NCBI RefSeq assembly: GCF_005870085.1
Contig: NZ_SZNM01000019.1
Span: 1 to 64,000 of the forward strand
DNA from: Aquibacillus sediminis
GTDB lineage: Bacteria > Bacillota > Bacilli > Bacillales > Amphibacillaceae
Direction: 5' to 3'
Length of the DNA stretch: 64,000 bases
Shown: one piece after another, positions 49,566 to 61,625 of the stretch
Layout of the letters: each line of letters starts with the position of its first letter
Numbering within the stretch: the first letter of the stretch is position 1
Notes under the pieces: model-generated
What the model saw: the letters and a program-made list of their open reading frames with translations, nothing else
Databases searched by the model: none
Told to the model about the DNA's origin: nothing
Program-made: the position numbers and the translations under genes

Positions 49566-49600
49566 AAAAAGGAGTCTAATCTATTAGATTAGACTCCTGG
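49566..49600 (-). terminator. terminator after spoVG
   Basis: AGGAGTCTAATCT pairs perfectly with AGATTAGACTCCT around a 4-nt loop, followed by TTTTTTG on the minus strand, 13 bp beyond the spoVG stop. Confidence 0.92.
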
Positions 49601-49612
49601 TGTATTACTTTT

Positions 49613-49897
49613 TTAAGAAGCTCCTGCCTCTTCATACTCTACTTCTCCAGCACGGTGATACTCGCCTAATACTGCCTCTTGTATTTTGGCACGTGTATTA
49701 GAGTTAATAGGGTGTGCTATGTCCCTAAATTCCCCATCAGGGGTTCTTTTCGAAGGCATTGCTACAAATAAACCATTGTTACCGTCAATCACACGAATAT
49801 CGTGAACGACAAACTCCTGATCTAACGTAATAGAAGCAATTGCACGCATTCTTCCTTCGGTATTAACGCGGCGTAATCTAACGTCTGTTACCTCCAT
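49613..49897 (-). CDS. spoVG: regulator SpoVG
   Basis: A 94-residue site-specific nucleic-acid-binding protein, strongly conserved: [36 protein letters not shown] and [20 protein letters not shown]. It affects septation, capsule and virulence genes in various Firmicutes. GGTGG precedes the ATG. A near-perfect sigma-H promoter lies upstream. The ridA (yabJ) gene that normally precedes spoVG in an operon is missing; repeat copy 8 is there instead. Confidence 0.97.
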   Translation of the reverse strand: MEVTDVRLRRVNTEGRMRAIASITLDQEFVVHDIRVIDGNNGLFVAMPSKRTPDGEFRDIAHPINSNTRAKIQEAVLGEYHRAGEVEYEEAGAS

Positions 49898-49936
49898 TAT
49901 GTGTCACCACCTTTTCCCATATAGAACTTATTATCT

Positions 49937-49964
49937 AATTCAACAAATTTTATTGAAATCCTTC
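49937..49964 (-). promoter_or_regulatory. sigma-H promoter of spoVG
   Basis: On the minus strand GAAGGATTT (49956-49964) and GTTGAATT (49937-49944) are 11 bp apart and fit the sigma-H consensus RnAGGAwww-N11-12-RnnGAATww at every fixed position. spoVG is a classic sigma-H gene in B. subtilis. The surrounding sequence is AT-rich. Confidence 0.85.
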
Positions 49965-50263
49965 TTTTTTTCAAAAAAAATAAATTTTTAAGAAAAAAGG
50001 ATTAAAACTAGTAGCCTTACTGCTAAACAGCTAGAAATTAGTAATGAAAACTCTTACACTTCATAACCTATTACGTCTATTCCCACTCTATCATGGAAAC
50101 GCATACACTATCAACAAAAAAATAGCAATACGCTATTTTTCGACAAAAGTTGTGCTTTTTTTAGTAACAAATTCCCTTAAATTTAATATTCTGTCGAATA
50201 GGTATATGGATAACAGGTTATTTTTTAGTAATCTTTACATAGACTATTTTTTTAACATTTTTG

Positions 50264-50579
50264 TTAATGCACAAAAGCTGTATTATACGACATCACTTGC
50301 AACTTCCTCTAAAGAATGAGTGCTAATAGGTCGCTGTGGAAATCCCTCTTTGTCCTATGGGAACAGCACGAGCTGAAGATCCCACAGTGAATAAAGGAAC
50401 ACAGGATAAGGTCGCCACGGACACGCGAGCAACGCCTGCGTGTCCAATATCCTGTTGGCCCGAGGCCGTGCCCATGGGAAGCGCAGTATTCTGCCATAAA
50501 GATGATAAAGCACTTATTTCAATCAGAATGTAAGAAATTAGATAGAGCCTAGTTATGTCGCATAATAGCTAATGTGCAA
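50264..50579. repeat. composite palindromic repeat, copy 8 (short, B half mostly)
   Basis: Ends TAATGCACAAAAGCTGTATTATACGACAT and ATGTCGCATAATAGCTAATGTGCA are inverted repeats. After the A-type opening (GTCGCTGTGGAAATCC, about 50331) the sequence jumps directly to TTGTCCTATGGGAACAGCACGAG, into a cassette with AACGCCTGCGTGTCCAATATCCTG, and ends GGCCGTGCCCATGGGAAGCGCAGTATTCTGCC. The A-half remainder and B-half start are deleted. It lies where ridA is expected. Confidence 0.85.
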
Positions 50580-50619
50580 GACTTGCAATAACAGCATAAC
50601 TTAAAAAACTTTATAAATA

Positions 50620-50661
50620 GGTTAGTAAAGATCTTATTCGAACAAGTTACCTTTACTAACC
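50620..50661 (-). terminator. hairpin over the purR stop, probable terminator
   Basis: GGTTAGTAAAG and CTTTACTAACC form a perfect 11-bp stem that encloses the purR stop codon (50634-50636). A T-rich stretch begins about 10 bp later on the minus strand, so termination may be imperfect. Confidence 0.6.
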
Positions 50662-51446
50662 TCAATGTGTTTATTTTTTACGTCTACATTTGATATTTTC
50701 ACTAATGACGTATATTGTTCAACAACTCTTTCCTCTTCCTCATCTTCCGCTTCTGCTAACACACCAATTGCTTTTACTTCAGCATTAAATTCACTTAAGA
50801 GATCCCTTATCCCGTTAATCGTTCCTCCAGCCTTCATAAAGTCATCTACAATACAAACTTTTGCACCTTCTTGCAAACTTCTCTTCGGTAGTACCATGGT
50901 TTGTATTTTTCTCGAAGACCCAGAAACATAATTGATGCTAACAGACGAACCTTCCGTCACTTTCGGGTCTCTTCTTACAATAACAACAGGAACATTCAAA
51001 AAAGAAGCTACTGCATATGCTATTGGTATCCCCTTTGTAGCAACAGTAACAACGACTTCAATCTCCATATCTGAAAATGCTGTAGCAAATAACCGTCCAA
51101 TAGCACGAACAGTACTCGGTTCTCCGAGTAAATCACTCATGAATAAATAACCACCTGGTAAAAGACGGTTAGGATCCTCTAGTTGTGTACGAAGTCGTTG
51201 AATAAACCGTTCACTATTCTCTTTTGAATAGGATGGAACATATTTCACTCCTCCAGAGGCTCCTGAAGTTGATTCTAAATAGCCAATCCCTTCTTGTTGA
51301 AGCATTTTATTTATAATCGTCAAATCCTCGCTAATCGAAGACTTTGCTGCATTATAAGTACTGGAGAAAAATGGTAATGATGTTAATTCCATTGGATTAT
51401 CCACTAAATAGTTCGTTATCGCTACTAGTCGATCACTTCTTTTCAT
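50634..51446 (-). CDS. purR: purine operon repressor PurR
   Basis: Represses purine synthesis and transport genes; PRPP relieves binding. The 270 residues comprise a winged-helix N-terminus (1-75, SDRLVAITNYLVDNP) and a phosphoribosyltransferase-like domain with PRPP motif VCIVDDFMKAGGTING. This is the Gram-positive PurR, unrelated to the LacI-type. GAGG precedes the ATG. It follows ispE. Confidence 0.97.
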   Translation of the reverse strand: MKRSDRLVAITNYLVDNPMELTSLPFFSSTYNAAKSSISEDLTIINKMLQQEGIGYLESTSGASGGVKYVPSYSKENSERFIQRLRTQLEDPNRLLPGGYLFMSDLLGEPSTVRAIGRLFATAFSDMEIEVVVTVATKGIPIAYAVASFLNVPVVIVRRDPKVTEGSSVSINYVSGSSRKIQTMVLPKRSLQEGAKVCIVDDFMKAGGTINGIRDLLSEFNAEVKAIGVLAEAEDEEEERVVEQYTSLVKISNVDVKNKHIEVSKGNLFE

Positions 51447-51501
51447 GTCCGCACCTCAAAATCCGAATAATATTTAACTAAACATAACATTTTATACGTG
51501 T

Positions 51502-52371
51502 TTAATCAAGTGGGGAATGGTAGCCTAACATTCTAACCATGTATACTTGATCACAAAAACCGCGTAAACTATTGTAAATTCGATTCGCTCTCGTTTCCTT
51601 TTGAACAAGAGAAAAAACAGTAGGGCCACTACCACTCATAAGAACAGCATCTGCACCTGATTGTTCCATTTGTTCTTTTATCTGCTTAACGAGTGGATAC
51701 TTAGAAATAGTTACCGACTCCAAAATGTTACCAACGTTATGACACATGCGATTATATTTATTTTCTTTAATTGCCTCGATCATTGCCTTTGTATTTGGAT
51801 GCTCTGCATGATCAAGTTGAAGGTTTTGATAGATCGTTTGTGTTGAAACGCCAATGGATGGCTTAGCTAATACCACCCAACAAGAAGGTGGTGGTGGTAA
51901 TTCAGTTATACGTTCACCTCTTCCTTGAGCAAGGGCAGTAGTATTATACACACAAAAAGAAACATCTGATCCAATTTTAGCCCCTAAAGCAGCTAACTCT
52001 TCAATAGATAGCCCTAAAGACCATAGGCGATTTAAGCCTCTTAAAGTCGCTGCCGCATCACTACTTCCGCCCGCAAGACCAGCAGCAACAGGTATTTGCT
52101 TTTCAATAAAAATTTTCACCCCATTTGATAGGCCATATGTATCCTTAACAAGTTTTGCTGCTCGATAGGCTAAATTCCGTTCATCATTTGGAACAAAGCG
52201 ACTTTCTGAATCTATAATAATTTGATCAGAATTTAAATGACGTAGCTCTATTCGATCTGCTAAATCAATGGTTGTCATAACCATAGATACTTCATGATAA
52301 TCATCAGGTCTCTTGTATAGCACATCTAAACTTAAATTAATTTTTGCTGGAGCTTTTTCCAATACGTACAT
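51502..52371 (-). CDS. ispE: 4-diphosphocytidyl-2-C-methyl-D-erythritol kinase
   Basis: A GHMP kinase of the MEP isoprenoid pathway. The 289 residues show [21 protein letters not shown] at the substrate site, the ATP loop [21 protein letters not shown] and C-terminal [18 protein letters not shown] precedes the ATG. It is between sspF and purR as usual in bacilli. Confidence 0.96.
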   Translation of the reverse strand: MYVLEKAPAKINLSLDVLYKRPDDYHEVSMVMTTIDLADRIELRHLNSDQIIIDSESRFVPNDERNLAYRAAKLVKDTYGLSNGVKIFIEKQIPVAAGLAGGSSDAAATLRGLNRLWSLGLSIEELAALGAKIGSDVSFCVYNTTALAQGRGERITELPPPPSCWVVLAKPSIGVSTQTIYQNLQLDHAEHPNTKAMIEAIKENKYNRMCHNVGNILESVTISKYPLVKQIKEQMEQSGADAVLMSGSGPTVFSLVQKETRANRIYNSLRGFCDQVYMVRMLGYHSPLD

Positions 52372-52478
52372 GCCGTGTCACCTACTTTTAACATTATCTC
52401 CATTAAATTGAACCGATGAAATCTACCGTTTTCTAATGACTAGTTTAAATATTACCATATGATTGACAAAAAACAAAA

Positions 52479-52522
52479 AACAGGGAAAAAACCTAACTAT
52501 GTTAGGATTTTTCCCTGTTTAA
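52479..52522 (-). terminator. terminator overlapping the end of sspF
   Basis: ACAGGGAAAAATCCTAAC pairs with GTTAGGTTTTTTCCCTGT (one mismatch) around ATA on the minus strand, followed by TTTTTG. The 5' arm includes the sspF stop codon. Confidence 0.85.
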
Positions 52523-52681
52523 CTGCTGTTGAGCCATTTCAACAGCCTTTTTCACCATATTACCAGCATCACGCGATCGTATTCCGCCCCAGCCATCTTT
52601 CTGCACTGTGTCGTAAAAACCTAACTCCTTCGCAATTTCTTCTTTCATATGGTTCGACATCATTCCTCTTCGTCTACCCAG
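52502..52681 (-). CDS. sspF: small acid-soluble spore protein SspF, apparent CTG start
   Basis: A forespore DNA-binding protein of the alpha/beta SASP family. [40 protein letters not shown] and [12 protein letters not shown] match B. subtilis SspF almost end to end. The residue in the place of its initiator Met is encoded by CTG (52679-52681), 9 nt after AAAGGGG. A TTG three codons upstream abuts the ribosome site, and the next ATGs (M9/M10) would remove the conserved GRRRG. The CTG start is therefore inferred; it gives 59 residues. Confidence 0.85.
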   Translation of the reverse strand: MGRRRGMMSNHMKEEIAKELGFYDTVQKDGWGGIRSRDAGNMVKKAVEMAQQQLNREKS

Positions 52682-52788
52682 AAAGAACAACCCCTTTCCT
52701 TATTAGCTTTTACGACACACTTATTATTTGTCATACATCGTAAATAATAAGTGTTAAAGTTTAGCTAAAAAGGAAATACTATAGGACG

Positions 52789-52825
52789 AAAAAGCAAAAG
52801 CAGCAAACCATTGTTGTTCACTGCT
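52789..52825 (-). terminator. possible terminator after veg
   Basis: On the minus strand AGCAG and CTGCT, extended by AAC/GTT inside, form a stem followed by TTTGCTTTTT. The stem is short, so the call is tentative. Confidence 0.5.
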
Positions 52826-52834
52826 CCCTAAGTA

Positions 52835-53089
52835 TTACATTACTTTACTTATATCATCGATAAAATTTAATTCAACCGTTTCTGTTAGAATGTCAGCATA
52901 GCTATAGGAAACACGTTCAAACGCATTTTCTTGCTGATCTAACTCAACAATAAAAACAGAGGGATACGTTTCAGCAAGTGTCCCAAAACGTTCAACGGTT
53001 TTTCTTCTTCCGCCATTAGCCTTTAGCTTCAAGCGTTTACCAATTTGATCATCAAGACCTTGTTTAATTTCCACTAATGTTTTAGCCAA
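52835..53089 (-). CDS. veg: Veg protein, biofilm/sporulation-associated
   Basis: An 84-residue protein with the Veg core [19 protein letters not shown] and [13 protein letters not shown], then [14 protein letters not shown]. Known Veg proteins begin MAKTL; here that Met codon is TTG (53087-53089), with GGTGGAG 4 nt upstream. In B. subtilis Veg stimulates biofilm matrix genes. The strong promoter described next drives it as a monocistron. Confidence 0.93.
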   Translation of the reverse strand: MAKTLVEIKQGLDDQIGKRLKLKANGGRRKTVERFGTLAETYPSVFIVELDQQENAFERVSYSYADILTETVELNFIDDISKVM

Positions 53090-53111
53090 TACACTCCACC
53101 TCACTATGTTC

Positions 53112-53140
53112 ACTATACCACAATATCTTATAATAGTCAA
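53112..53140 (-). promoter_or_regulatory. veg promoter
   Basis: On the minus strand TTGACT (53135-53140) and TATAGT (53112-53117) are 17 bp apart, 22 bp before the TTG start. The veg promoter of B. subtilis is a model strong sigma-A promoter. The stretch 53141-53390 upstream holds no gene that I recognise. Confidence 0.8.
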
Positions 53141-53391
53141 ACATGATATTATAACAGTATAGCAAATTTGATGTCAATAAATAAAAAGCTATTTACTAGT
53201 ATTTTCTCCCTATCCATTAAAATTATGTATTATTTCTGCAATATAATTGAAATTTTGTGATACATGTGGTAAGAACAAAGGCTCAAAGCATGTGGTTTGG
53301 ACAGAGCGAGTGAGGAAAGTTGCACTAGTCGTTGAATACTGGAGCGGATGTGTCTAGATATGTCGACATGGGAATTCACAGAGGTATAATT

Positions 53392-53426
53392 AAAAAGTGC
53401 TTATCGATGTTTGATAAGCACCTTTT
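53392..53426 (-). terminator. terminator after yabG
   Basis: GTGCTTATC and GATAAGCAC form a perfect 9-bp stem with a 7-nt loop followed by TTTTTAAT on the minus strand, 8 bp beyond the yabG stop. Confidence 0.9.
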
Positions 53427-53433
53427 ATATATC

Positions 53434-54306
53434 TTAAAAATCATTCTGGTCTTCGATATACGGCATTCCTGTTCTTAATAATCCTTTTGTTTCAATACCA
53501 CCTAATCCTTTTTCACCGGTCAATGTGTTTCTAAGCGCATCATAAACCCCTACTTTTTCCATAAATGGGGTGAATGCTATTTTTGCTGCAATGTATACTG
53601 GATCAAGGGCATGAATGTTTATTCTAGCAGGAGAACTAGCAAAATTTGAGCCCGCTCGCACTAATGATTCAAAATGTGATTGACATGCACCAGCAAAAAT
53701 AACTAATTGGTCCAAGTTGGGGACAACCTTCCTTGCTTCTCGAACAGTTTCGACAAAATATCTCGAGTGACGATATGCTCGAATATCTGATTTACTTCCT
53801 TTATTTCTTGAAAAAGCATCATGTCCAGTTATCACAATAATATCAGGTTGAATTTTTTTTACTAACGAACCGATTTCGTTTGGCATCTCTTTTTCATTTA
53901 CATGGACACCATGAACCTGCAAGCCAATCCGTTGGTACAAATCGATACACTTCTTTAAATAAAGACGATCGCCATCCATATGCAGGACACGAGCTGGAAT
54001 TTGAAAGTAATTTGCAGGTTGATGGTAACCAGCTGTTGATTCATACTCTCGCTTTTCCTTCATCAACTGATAATCTTGACGAAATAAACGAAAAGAATAA
54101 TCTTCCTTCTCTTTTATCTTCTTTCTTCTAGTTTCCAGTTCTCGATCTTCTACCTTAACTAAATCATCTAATGTAGCATCTGCTTCCAACCGAATATCCT
54201 CACCATGAAGAATTACGGTATCCTTGTTTATAATATTAACAACTCGAAACAAAATATCGTTATTATAAGAGGAGCGTGTCACTAAATCACCAGTATGAAA
54301 TTCCAT
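53434..54306 (-). CDS. yabG: sporulation-specific protease YabG
   Basis: A cysteine protease that trims coat and cortex proteins such as SpoIVA and SafA in the mother cell. The 290 residues have an N-terminal SH3-like part (FHTGDLVTRSSYNNDILFRV) and the conserved DIIVITGHDAF and VIFAGACQSHFESLVRAGSN blocks with candidate catalytic His and Cys. GAGGTGG precedes the ATG at 54306; the open frame extends five codons further. Confidence 0.93.
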   Translation of the reverse strand: MEFHTGDLVTRSSYNNDILFRVVNIINKDTVILHGEDIRLEADATLDDLVKVEDRELETRRKKIKEKEDYSFRLFRQDYQLMKEKREYESTAGYHQPANYFQIPARVLHMDGDRLYLKKCIDLYQRIGLQVHGVHVNEKEMPNEIGSLVKKIQPDIIVITGHDAFSRNKGSKSDIRAYRHSRYFVETVREARKVVPNLDQLVIFAGACQSHFESLVRAGSNFASSPARINIHALDPVYIAAKIAFTPFMEKVGVYDALRNTLTGEKGLGGIETKGLLRTGMPYIEDQNDF

Positions 54307-54428
54307 ATTTCCACCTCTCACTTGGCCGGTTCCATAATCTAAATTGATTTACCGTTATAGCCTATGAAATTGTGTGGAAAATGTGTCAGTTTACTGTGAT
54401 AAGCTTACTTTTAGCTCTTTAATAACTT

Positions 54429-55861
<1,433 letters not shown>

Positions 55862-56000
55862 GTTCTACTCCTCCATCATTATCATTAGCAAAGCAATAAG
55901 TTACCATGCACCAATAATTCACTATCTAATAGTATAGCAAACAAAGCAACCCATTAACCTTTCTTTTTTATACATAAAACCATAAGATATTTTTAAAGTT

Positions 56001-56592
56001 GTTATTACTGCATATAAGCTATATTATACGCAATAACCTCTACTGTCCTTTATAAAGTGAGTGCTAATAGGTCGCTTCGGAAATACACTGCGCTTTCCAT
56101 GGGGGGCTGGTGAGCCTCCTCGTTCGTCCCTCACTGTGGGGTCTCACCGATGCCACTAGTCCCATAGGAGTCTCCGTGTATTTCCTACGCTGTTAGAGTG
56201 CATTGAATTTTGTACGATTTATTACTTGGTTAAAGCAAATTCGCATTTATGAGAAAAGTTATTTTTTGCTTAATATACGCAGCTAAAATGTTACAGAAAA
56301 ACTTATAAGCTTTCTGTTCATGGCGAAGAAACACCACAAAGTGTTGATTTTAATTGGCAAACACTTACTATTAATCAGAAAAATGATACCAGCGAAGGCA
56401 AAATACGGAGACTCCTATGGGAACAGCACGCGTCCGAAGACCCCGCAGTGCGGTCTTCACGAGGAGGCTGAGGCCGTGCCCATGGAAAGCGGAGTATTCT
56501 GCCGTAGCGATGATATAATACATTTATTTCAATCAGAATAGAAGAAAGCAAAATTAAAAAGGTTATTGCGTATAATATAGCAAATGCGCAAT
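56001..56592. repeat. composite palindromic repeat, copy 9 (full length)
   Basis: Ends CTGCATATAAGCTATATTATACGCAATAAC and GTTATTGCGTATAATATAGCAAATGCGCA are inverted repeats of about 29 bp. A half: GTCGCTTCGGAAATACACTGCG (about 56073) to GTGTATTTCCTACGCTG (56175). B half: GCGAAGGCAAAATACGGAG (56393) to GGAGTATTCTGCCGTAGCG (56490-56508). Cassette hairpin GAAGACC/GGTCTTC at 56436-56458. It fills the rnmV-yabE gap. Confidence 0.9.
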
Positions 56593-56602
56593 GGAGGGCA
56601 AC

Positions 56603-56636
56603 AAAAAACCCTTCACCTGGTTAGGCAAAGGGTTTT
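56603..56636 (-). terminator. terminator after yabE
   Basis: AAAACCCTT and AAGGGTTTT form a 9-bp stem with a loop of about 14 nt, followed by TTG on the minus strand, starting 4 bp beyond the yabE stop. Confidence 0.8.
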
Positions 56637-56639
56637 ATA

Positions 56640-57830
56640 TTAATTTGAAAATACTTTTACTTTTACCTTCTTATGGCCATATCCACCATTATAGTTACTA
56701 GAGTGTTGGAATAGATCAATTTTGTTTCCTTTAATTGCACCACCAATATCTGCAGCAGTAGCATAGCCATATCCTTCTACCCATACACGTGAGCCTAATG
56801 GAATTACATTTGGATCAACAGCAACGACTTTTGCATCACGATCATTTCTAAGGTCCCGCCCAGTATAGGTGACGCCACTACAACCATTACATTTTTCCGT
56901 ATATGTGGTTGCAGTCATTACGTATTCTTTCACTTCTTCTCCATCATCACCACGAGAAACGTTGTAATCAACATCTTTGGTACCTACTGCTACAACGCGC
57001 TGTTCGCTCTCACGTTTTACTTCTTCATTTACTAACTCACGGTTTACTTCCTCACCATTTTCTAATGTAACTTCATAGTGTTTTGCAACTAAACCTTCTT
57101 GACCAGAAGATATAACTTTCTCTTCTCCTTTAGCAAGCGAGTTGTCATTCTTTTTCACAACAGAATAACTTTTCGTATCTTCAACAATATCTGTTACTTT
57201 CTCAACTCTTGTAATATTAATTGATGTCTCCTCGGTGACCTGTTCAGACTGTTCTGGCTCTATGCGATCTAGCTCTCCTAAAGATACTTCCTGCTCCTCT
57301 AATACATCTTCAACAGTTCCACCAGTAGTCCAAGCCGTTTTCACATCGCCACCGTCGTTAATATCCACTTGATACGCTTTATCTAAATTAATGGATAATC
57401 CCGCTGTAATTGCTGTATCTTGATCAACAGATAAGTCGTCGTGTTCTGTTACTTGAATATCAACCTCATCTAAAAATTGTTGTACAGTCTCTTTGGTCGT
57501 ATAATATTCTTTAGTTTCACCATTTCTTGAAACTGTTACATTATTTGCTTGTTTATAGTTTATTTCCATTCCTGATGAAATCGAGTCATCTAATGCGTGT
57601 GATAAATCATCATGTTCATTTACTTCTATATCTAGTTCAGTAAGTACTTCTTCGACCGTATCTGCATGTGTTTGAACAATTGTTTTTTCTTCATCCGCTA
57701 CAACAGAAACTTCAGCCTTTGTTAATTGATAAGTTGTAATACTGATAATTACTGCAAGAACAATAACACTAAGGGTAGGTATAACCAGTTTATGTTTCAA
57801 TACTGGTAATATCTTAGACTTAAACGTCAT
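56640..57830 (-). CDS. yabE: YabE-like cell-wall protein: DUF348 x3, G5, 3D (Rpf2/Sps-like)
   Basis: A 396-residue envelope protein. It has a membrane or signal segment (about 15-38) and three DUF348 repeats (about 45-205, each with a TVEEVLTE/ETVQQFLDE/TVEDVLEE-type helix). A G5 domain follows (about 215-290, EKVISSGQEGLVAKHYEVT). The C-terminal 3D domain has catalytic aspartates (VDPNVIPLGSRVWVEGYGYA, AADIGGAIKGNKID). It is related to resuscitation-promoting factors and lytic transglycosylases and probably remodels peptidoglycan. GAGGAGG precedes the ATG at 57830; a consensus promoter lies just upstream. Confidence 0.92.
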   Translation of the reverse strand: MTFKSKILPVLKHKLVIPTLSVIVLAVIISITTYQLTKAEVSVVADEEKTIVQTHADTVEEVLTELDIEVNEHDDLSHALDDSISSGMEINYKQANNVTVSRNGETKEYYTTKETVQQFLDEVDIQVTEHDDLSVDQDTAITAGLSINLDKAYQVDINDGGDVKTAWTTGGTVEDVLEEQEVSLGELDRIEPEQSEQVTEETSINITRVEKVTDIVEDTKSYSVVKKNDNSLAKGEEKVISSGQEGLVAKHYEVTLENGEEVNRELVNEEVKRESEQRVVAVGTKDVDYNVSRGDDGEEVKEYVMTATTYTEKCNGCSGVTYTGRDLRNDRDAKVVAVDPNVIPLGSRVWVEGYGYATAADIGGAIKGNKIDLFQHSSNYNGGYGHKKVKVKVFSN

Positions 57831-57856
57831 GCTTTTACCTCCTCTTTCCGTCGTTA

Positions 57857-57885
57857 ATTTTATATACAACTCCATTACCTGTCAA
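57857..57885 (-). promoter_or_regulatory. yabE promoter
   Basis: On the minus strand TTGACA (57880-57885) and TAAAAT (57857-57862) are 17 bp apart, 26 bp before the yabE start. The rest of 57831-58173 holds only the tatD terminator. Confidence 0.75.
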
Positions 57886-58043
57886 ACTCAAGAGTTGTAC
57901 ACAAAAACGCAAGAATCGTTGACATGACTTATTTTATAGCATACATCCCTCCTAATATTTCAAAAAGATTACATTTTCGTAACAATAAAATACCATTAAA
58001 ATTCGCGTCTCTAAACGATAGCTTAGTTTAAGTACAAATAACG

Positions 58044-58074
58044 AAAAAGGAATCAGCTTTATGCTGATCCCTTA
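58044..58074 (-). terminator. terminator after tatD
   Basis: AAGGGATCAGC and GCTGATTCCTT (one mismatch) pair around ATAAA on the minus strand, followed by TTTCG. It lies 100 bp beyond the tatD stop. Confidence 0.85.
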
Positions 58075-58173
58075 CCATTATGTTCATGATCTATTCTATT
58101 TACAAGGAAAATCGTTAGACAGGTTTCTCGTCCATTTTCCACAAATATACATGTTTTTTTTGGACAAATGCTT

Positions 58174-58944
58174 TTACCTTTCGATATTAAAAAATTTCAA
58201 GGCATTTTCTGTCGTAGCTTGACTAACCTGTTCGAATGATATTTCTCTTAACTCTGCTATTTTTTCAGCTACTAGCTTTACATATGCTGGTTCATTTCGT
58301 TTCCCTCGATTAGGATGTGGGGCAAGGAATGGACAATCCGTCTCAATTAATAACCGATCAAGCGGTACGACCTTTGCAACTTCCTTCGGTAATGTTGCAT
58401 TTTTAAATGTAACTGGCCCTCCTAGTGAAATGAAGAAATTCATATCTAAACATTCCTGCACATAGTCAGCGGAATCATTATAGCAATGCATGATACCACC
58501 GACCTCTGCTGCATTTTCCTCTTGTAAGACCTCTATGATATCTTCTGTTGCTTCACGATTGTGAATAATAATCGGCATTTCTACTTTTTTCGCTAAACGA
58601 ATTTGTTTACGAAATACTTCTTTCTGTACATCTTTTGGTGATTTATCCCAGTGATAATCAAGTCCCATTTCCCCTAATGCAACTACCTTGGGATGCTCTA
58701 CTAACTCCTCTAACCAATTTAGCTCTTTTTCTGTCATGTCAATTGCATCAACTGGATGCCAGCCAACTGTAGCATACATATTGTCATTATTTTCAGCTAG
58801 TTCAATTGCTTTAGGAATGGTTTCATGGTCAAAGCCGACAACCACCATATATTCCACACCCGCTTGTTTTGCACGTTGCATTACCTCTTCACGATCTTCT
58901 CTAAACTGTTCTACATTTAAATGGACATGTGTATCAAAAAGCAT
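58174..58944 (-). CDS. tatD: TatD-family metal-dependent hydrolase
   Basis: A 256-residue TIM-barrel nuclease/hydrolase. Metal ligands are visible: DTHVHLN at the start, GEMGLDYHW, IIHNREATED, GIMHCYND and LIETDCPF. Start at MLFDTHVHLN after AGGAGGCACC. The open frame runs 144 codons further upstream, but that part is seven identical 17-residue repeats from the tandem array with no ribosome site, so it is rejected. B. subtilis yabD occupies the same place between metS and yabE. Confidence 0.94.
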   Translation of the reverse strand: MLFDTHVHLNVEQFREDREEVMQRAKQAGVEYMVVVGFDHETIPKAIELAENNDNMYATVGWHPVDAIDMTEKELNWLEELVEHPKVVALGEMGLDYHWDKSPKDVQKEVFRKQIRLAKKVEMPIIIHNREATEDIIEVLQEENAAEVGGIMHCYNDSADYVQECLDMNFFISLGGPVTFKNATLPKEVAKVVPLDRLLIETDCPFLAPHPNRGKRNEPAYVKLVAEKIAELREISFEQVSQATTENALKFFNIER

Positions 58945-58973
58945 GTATGGTGCCTCCTTCTCATATTGTATTA

Positions 58974-59338
58974 CTGTACCAAAACTTAAGTCATTACAAC
59001 ATTTCGGTACAATAAACGAATTTTCTGTACCAAAACTTAGGTCATTACGACATTTCGGTACAATAAATGAATTTTCTGTACCAAAACTTAGGTCATTACG
59101 ACATTTCGGTACAATAAATGAATTTTCTGTACCAAAACTTAAGTCATTACGACATTTCGGTACAATAAACGAATTTTCTGTACCAAAACTTAGGTCATTA
59201 CGGCATTTCGGTACAATAAATGAATTTTCTGTACCAAAACTTAGGTCATTACGGCATTTCGGTACAATAAACGAATTTTCTGTACCAAAACTTAAGTCAT
59301 TACGACATTTCGGTACAATAAACGAATTTTCTGTACCA
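58974..59338. repeat. tandem array: seven 51-bp units plus a partial unit, upstream of tatD
   Basis: Units run from CTGTACCAAAACTTA to GAATTTT with 51-bp period (58974-59330), differing at only a few positions, then CTGTACCA. Each unit holds an inverted pair TGTACC / GGTACA about 25 bp apart, so each can fold into a stem. Because 51 is divisible by 3, all frames without stops stay open on both strands. The array lies between the metS terminator and the tatD ribosome site, so a tatD transcript starting upstream of it would carry it. Confidence 0.95.
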
Positions 59339-59403
59339 AGTTGAGTTTGTCTGCCAAAAAGAAATTCGCATGGCATTTGGGTACATTTGAAAATAACCTT
59401 GTA

Positions 59404-59438
59404 TGAAAACAGAAACGCTTATCGTAATTGATAAGCGT
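59404..59438 (-). terminator. terminator after metS
   Basis: ACGCTTATC and GATAAGCGT form a perfect 9-bp stem with a 6-nt loop, followed by TTCTGTTTTC on the minus strand. Confidence 0.85.
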
Positions 59439-59450
59439 CCATATGTGTAT

Positions 59451-61415
<1,965 letters not shown>

Positions 61416-61625
61416 CTATTATGTATCAAGTAGCCTAAATAGGAGCCTTTTACTATTAAGTCTGTTAATATTTTAGCGGTTTTAACCTCAATTTTCCATT
61501 ATAATTGTAATTATTAACTCTTATTTTATTATATAATTATATTTATTCTAAAAGCTTAGCAAAAAATAAGTAAAATAAACAGCATTTTACGTCTATCTGT
61601 ATGTACTTAGCCTTTATACCTCCTA

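Noticed and set aside
53265-53391. Possible further repeat copy or small RNA between veg and yabG
   Set aside because: A GC-richer patch (GGACAGAGCGAGTGAGG) is present, but it lacks the A/B palindrome sequences and terminal repeats; nothing supports an RNA gene.
58974-59338. CRISPR-like look of the tandem array
   Set aside because: Units are contiguous and identical throughout; there are no unique spacers and no cas genes.
58688-59344. Plus-strand 218-codon ORF across tatD and the array
   Set aside because: It is open only because the 51-bp unit has no stop in that frame and tatD lies antisense; there is no ribosome site and no recognisable domain.
58945-59376. 144-residue N-terminal extension of TatD made of 17-residue repeats
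   Set aside because: It is the translated 51-bp tandem array, lacks a ribosome site, and a good AGGAGG with ATG exists at 58944 where TatD homology begins.
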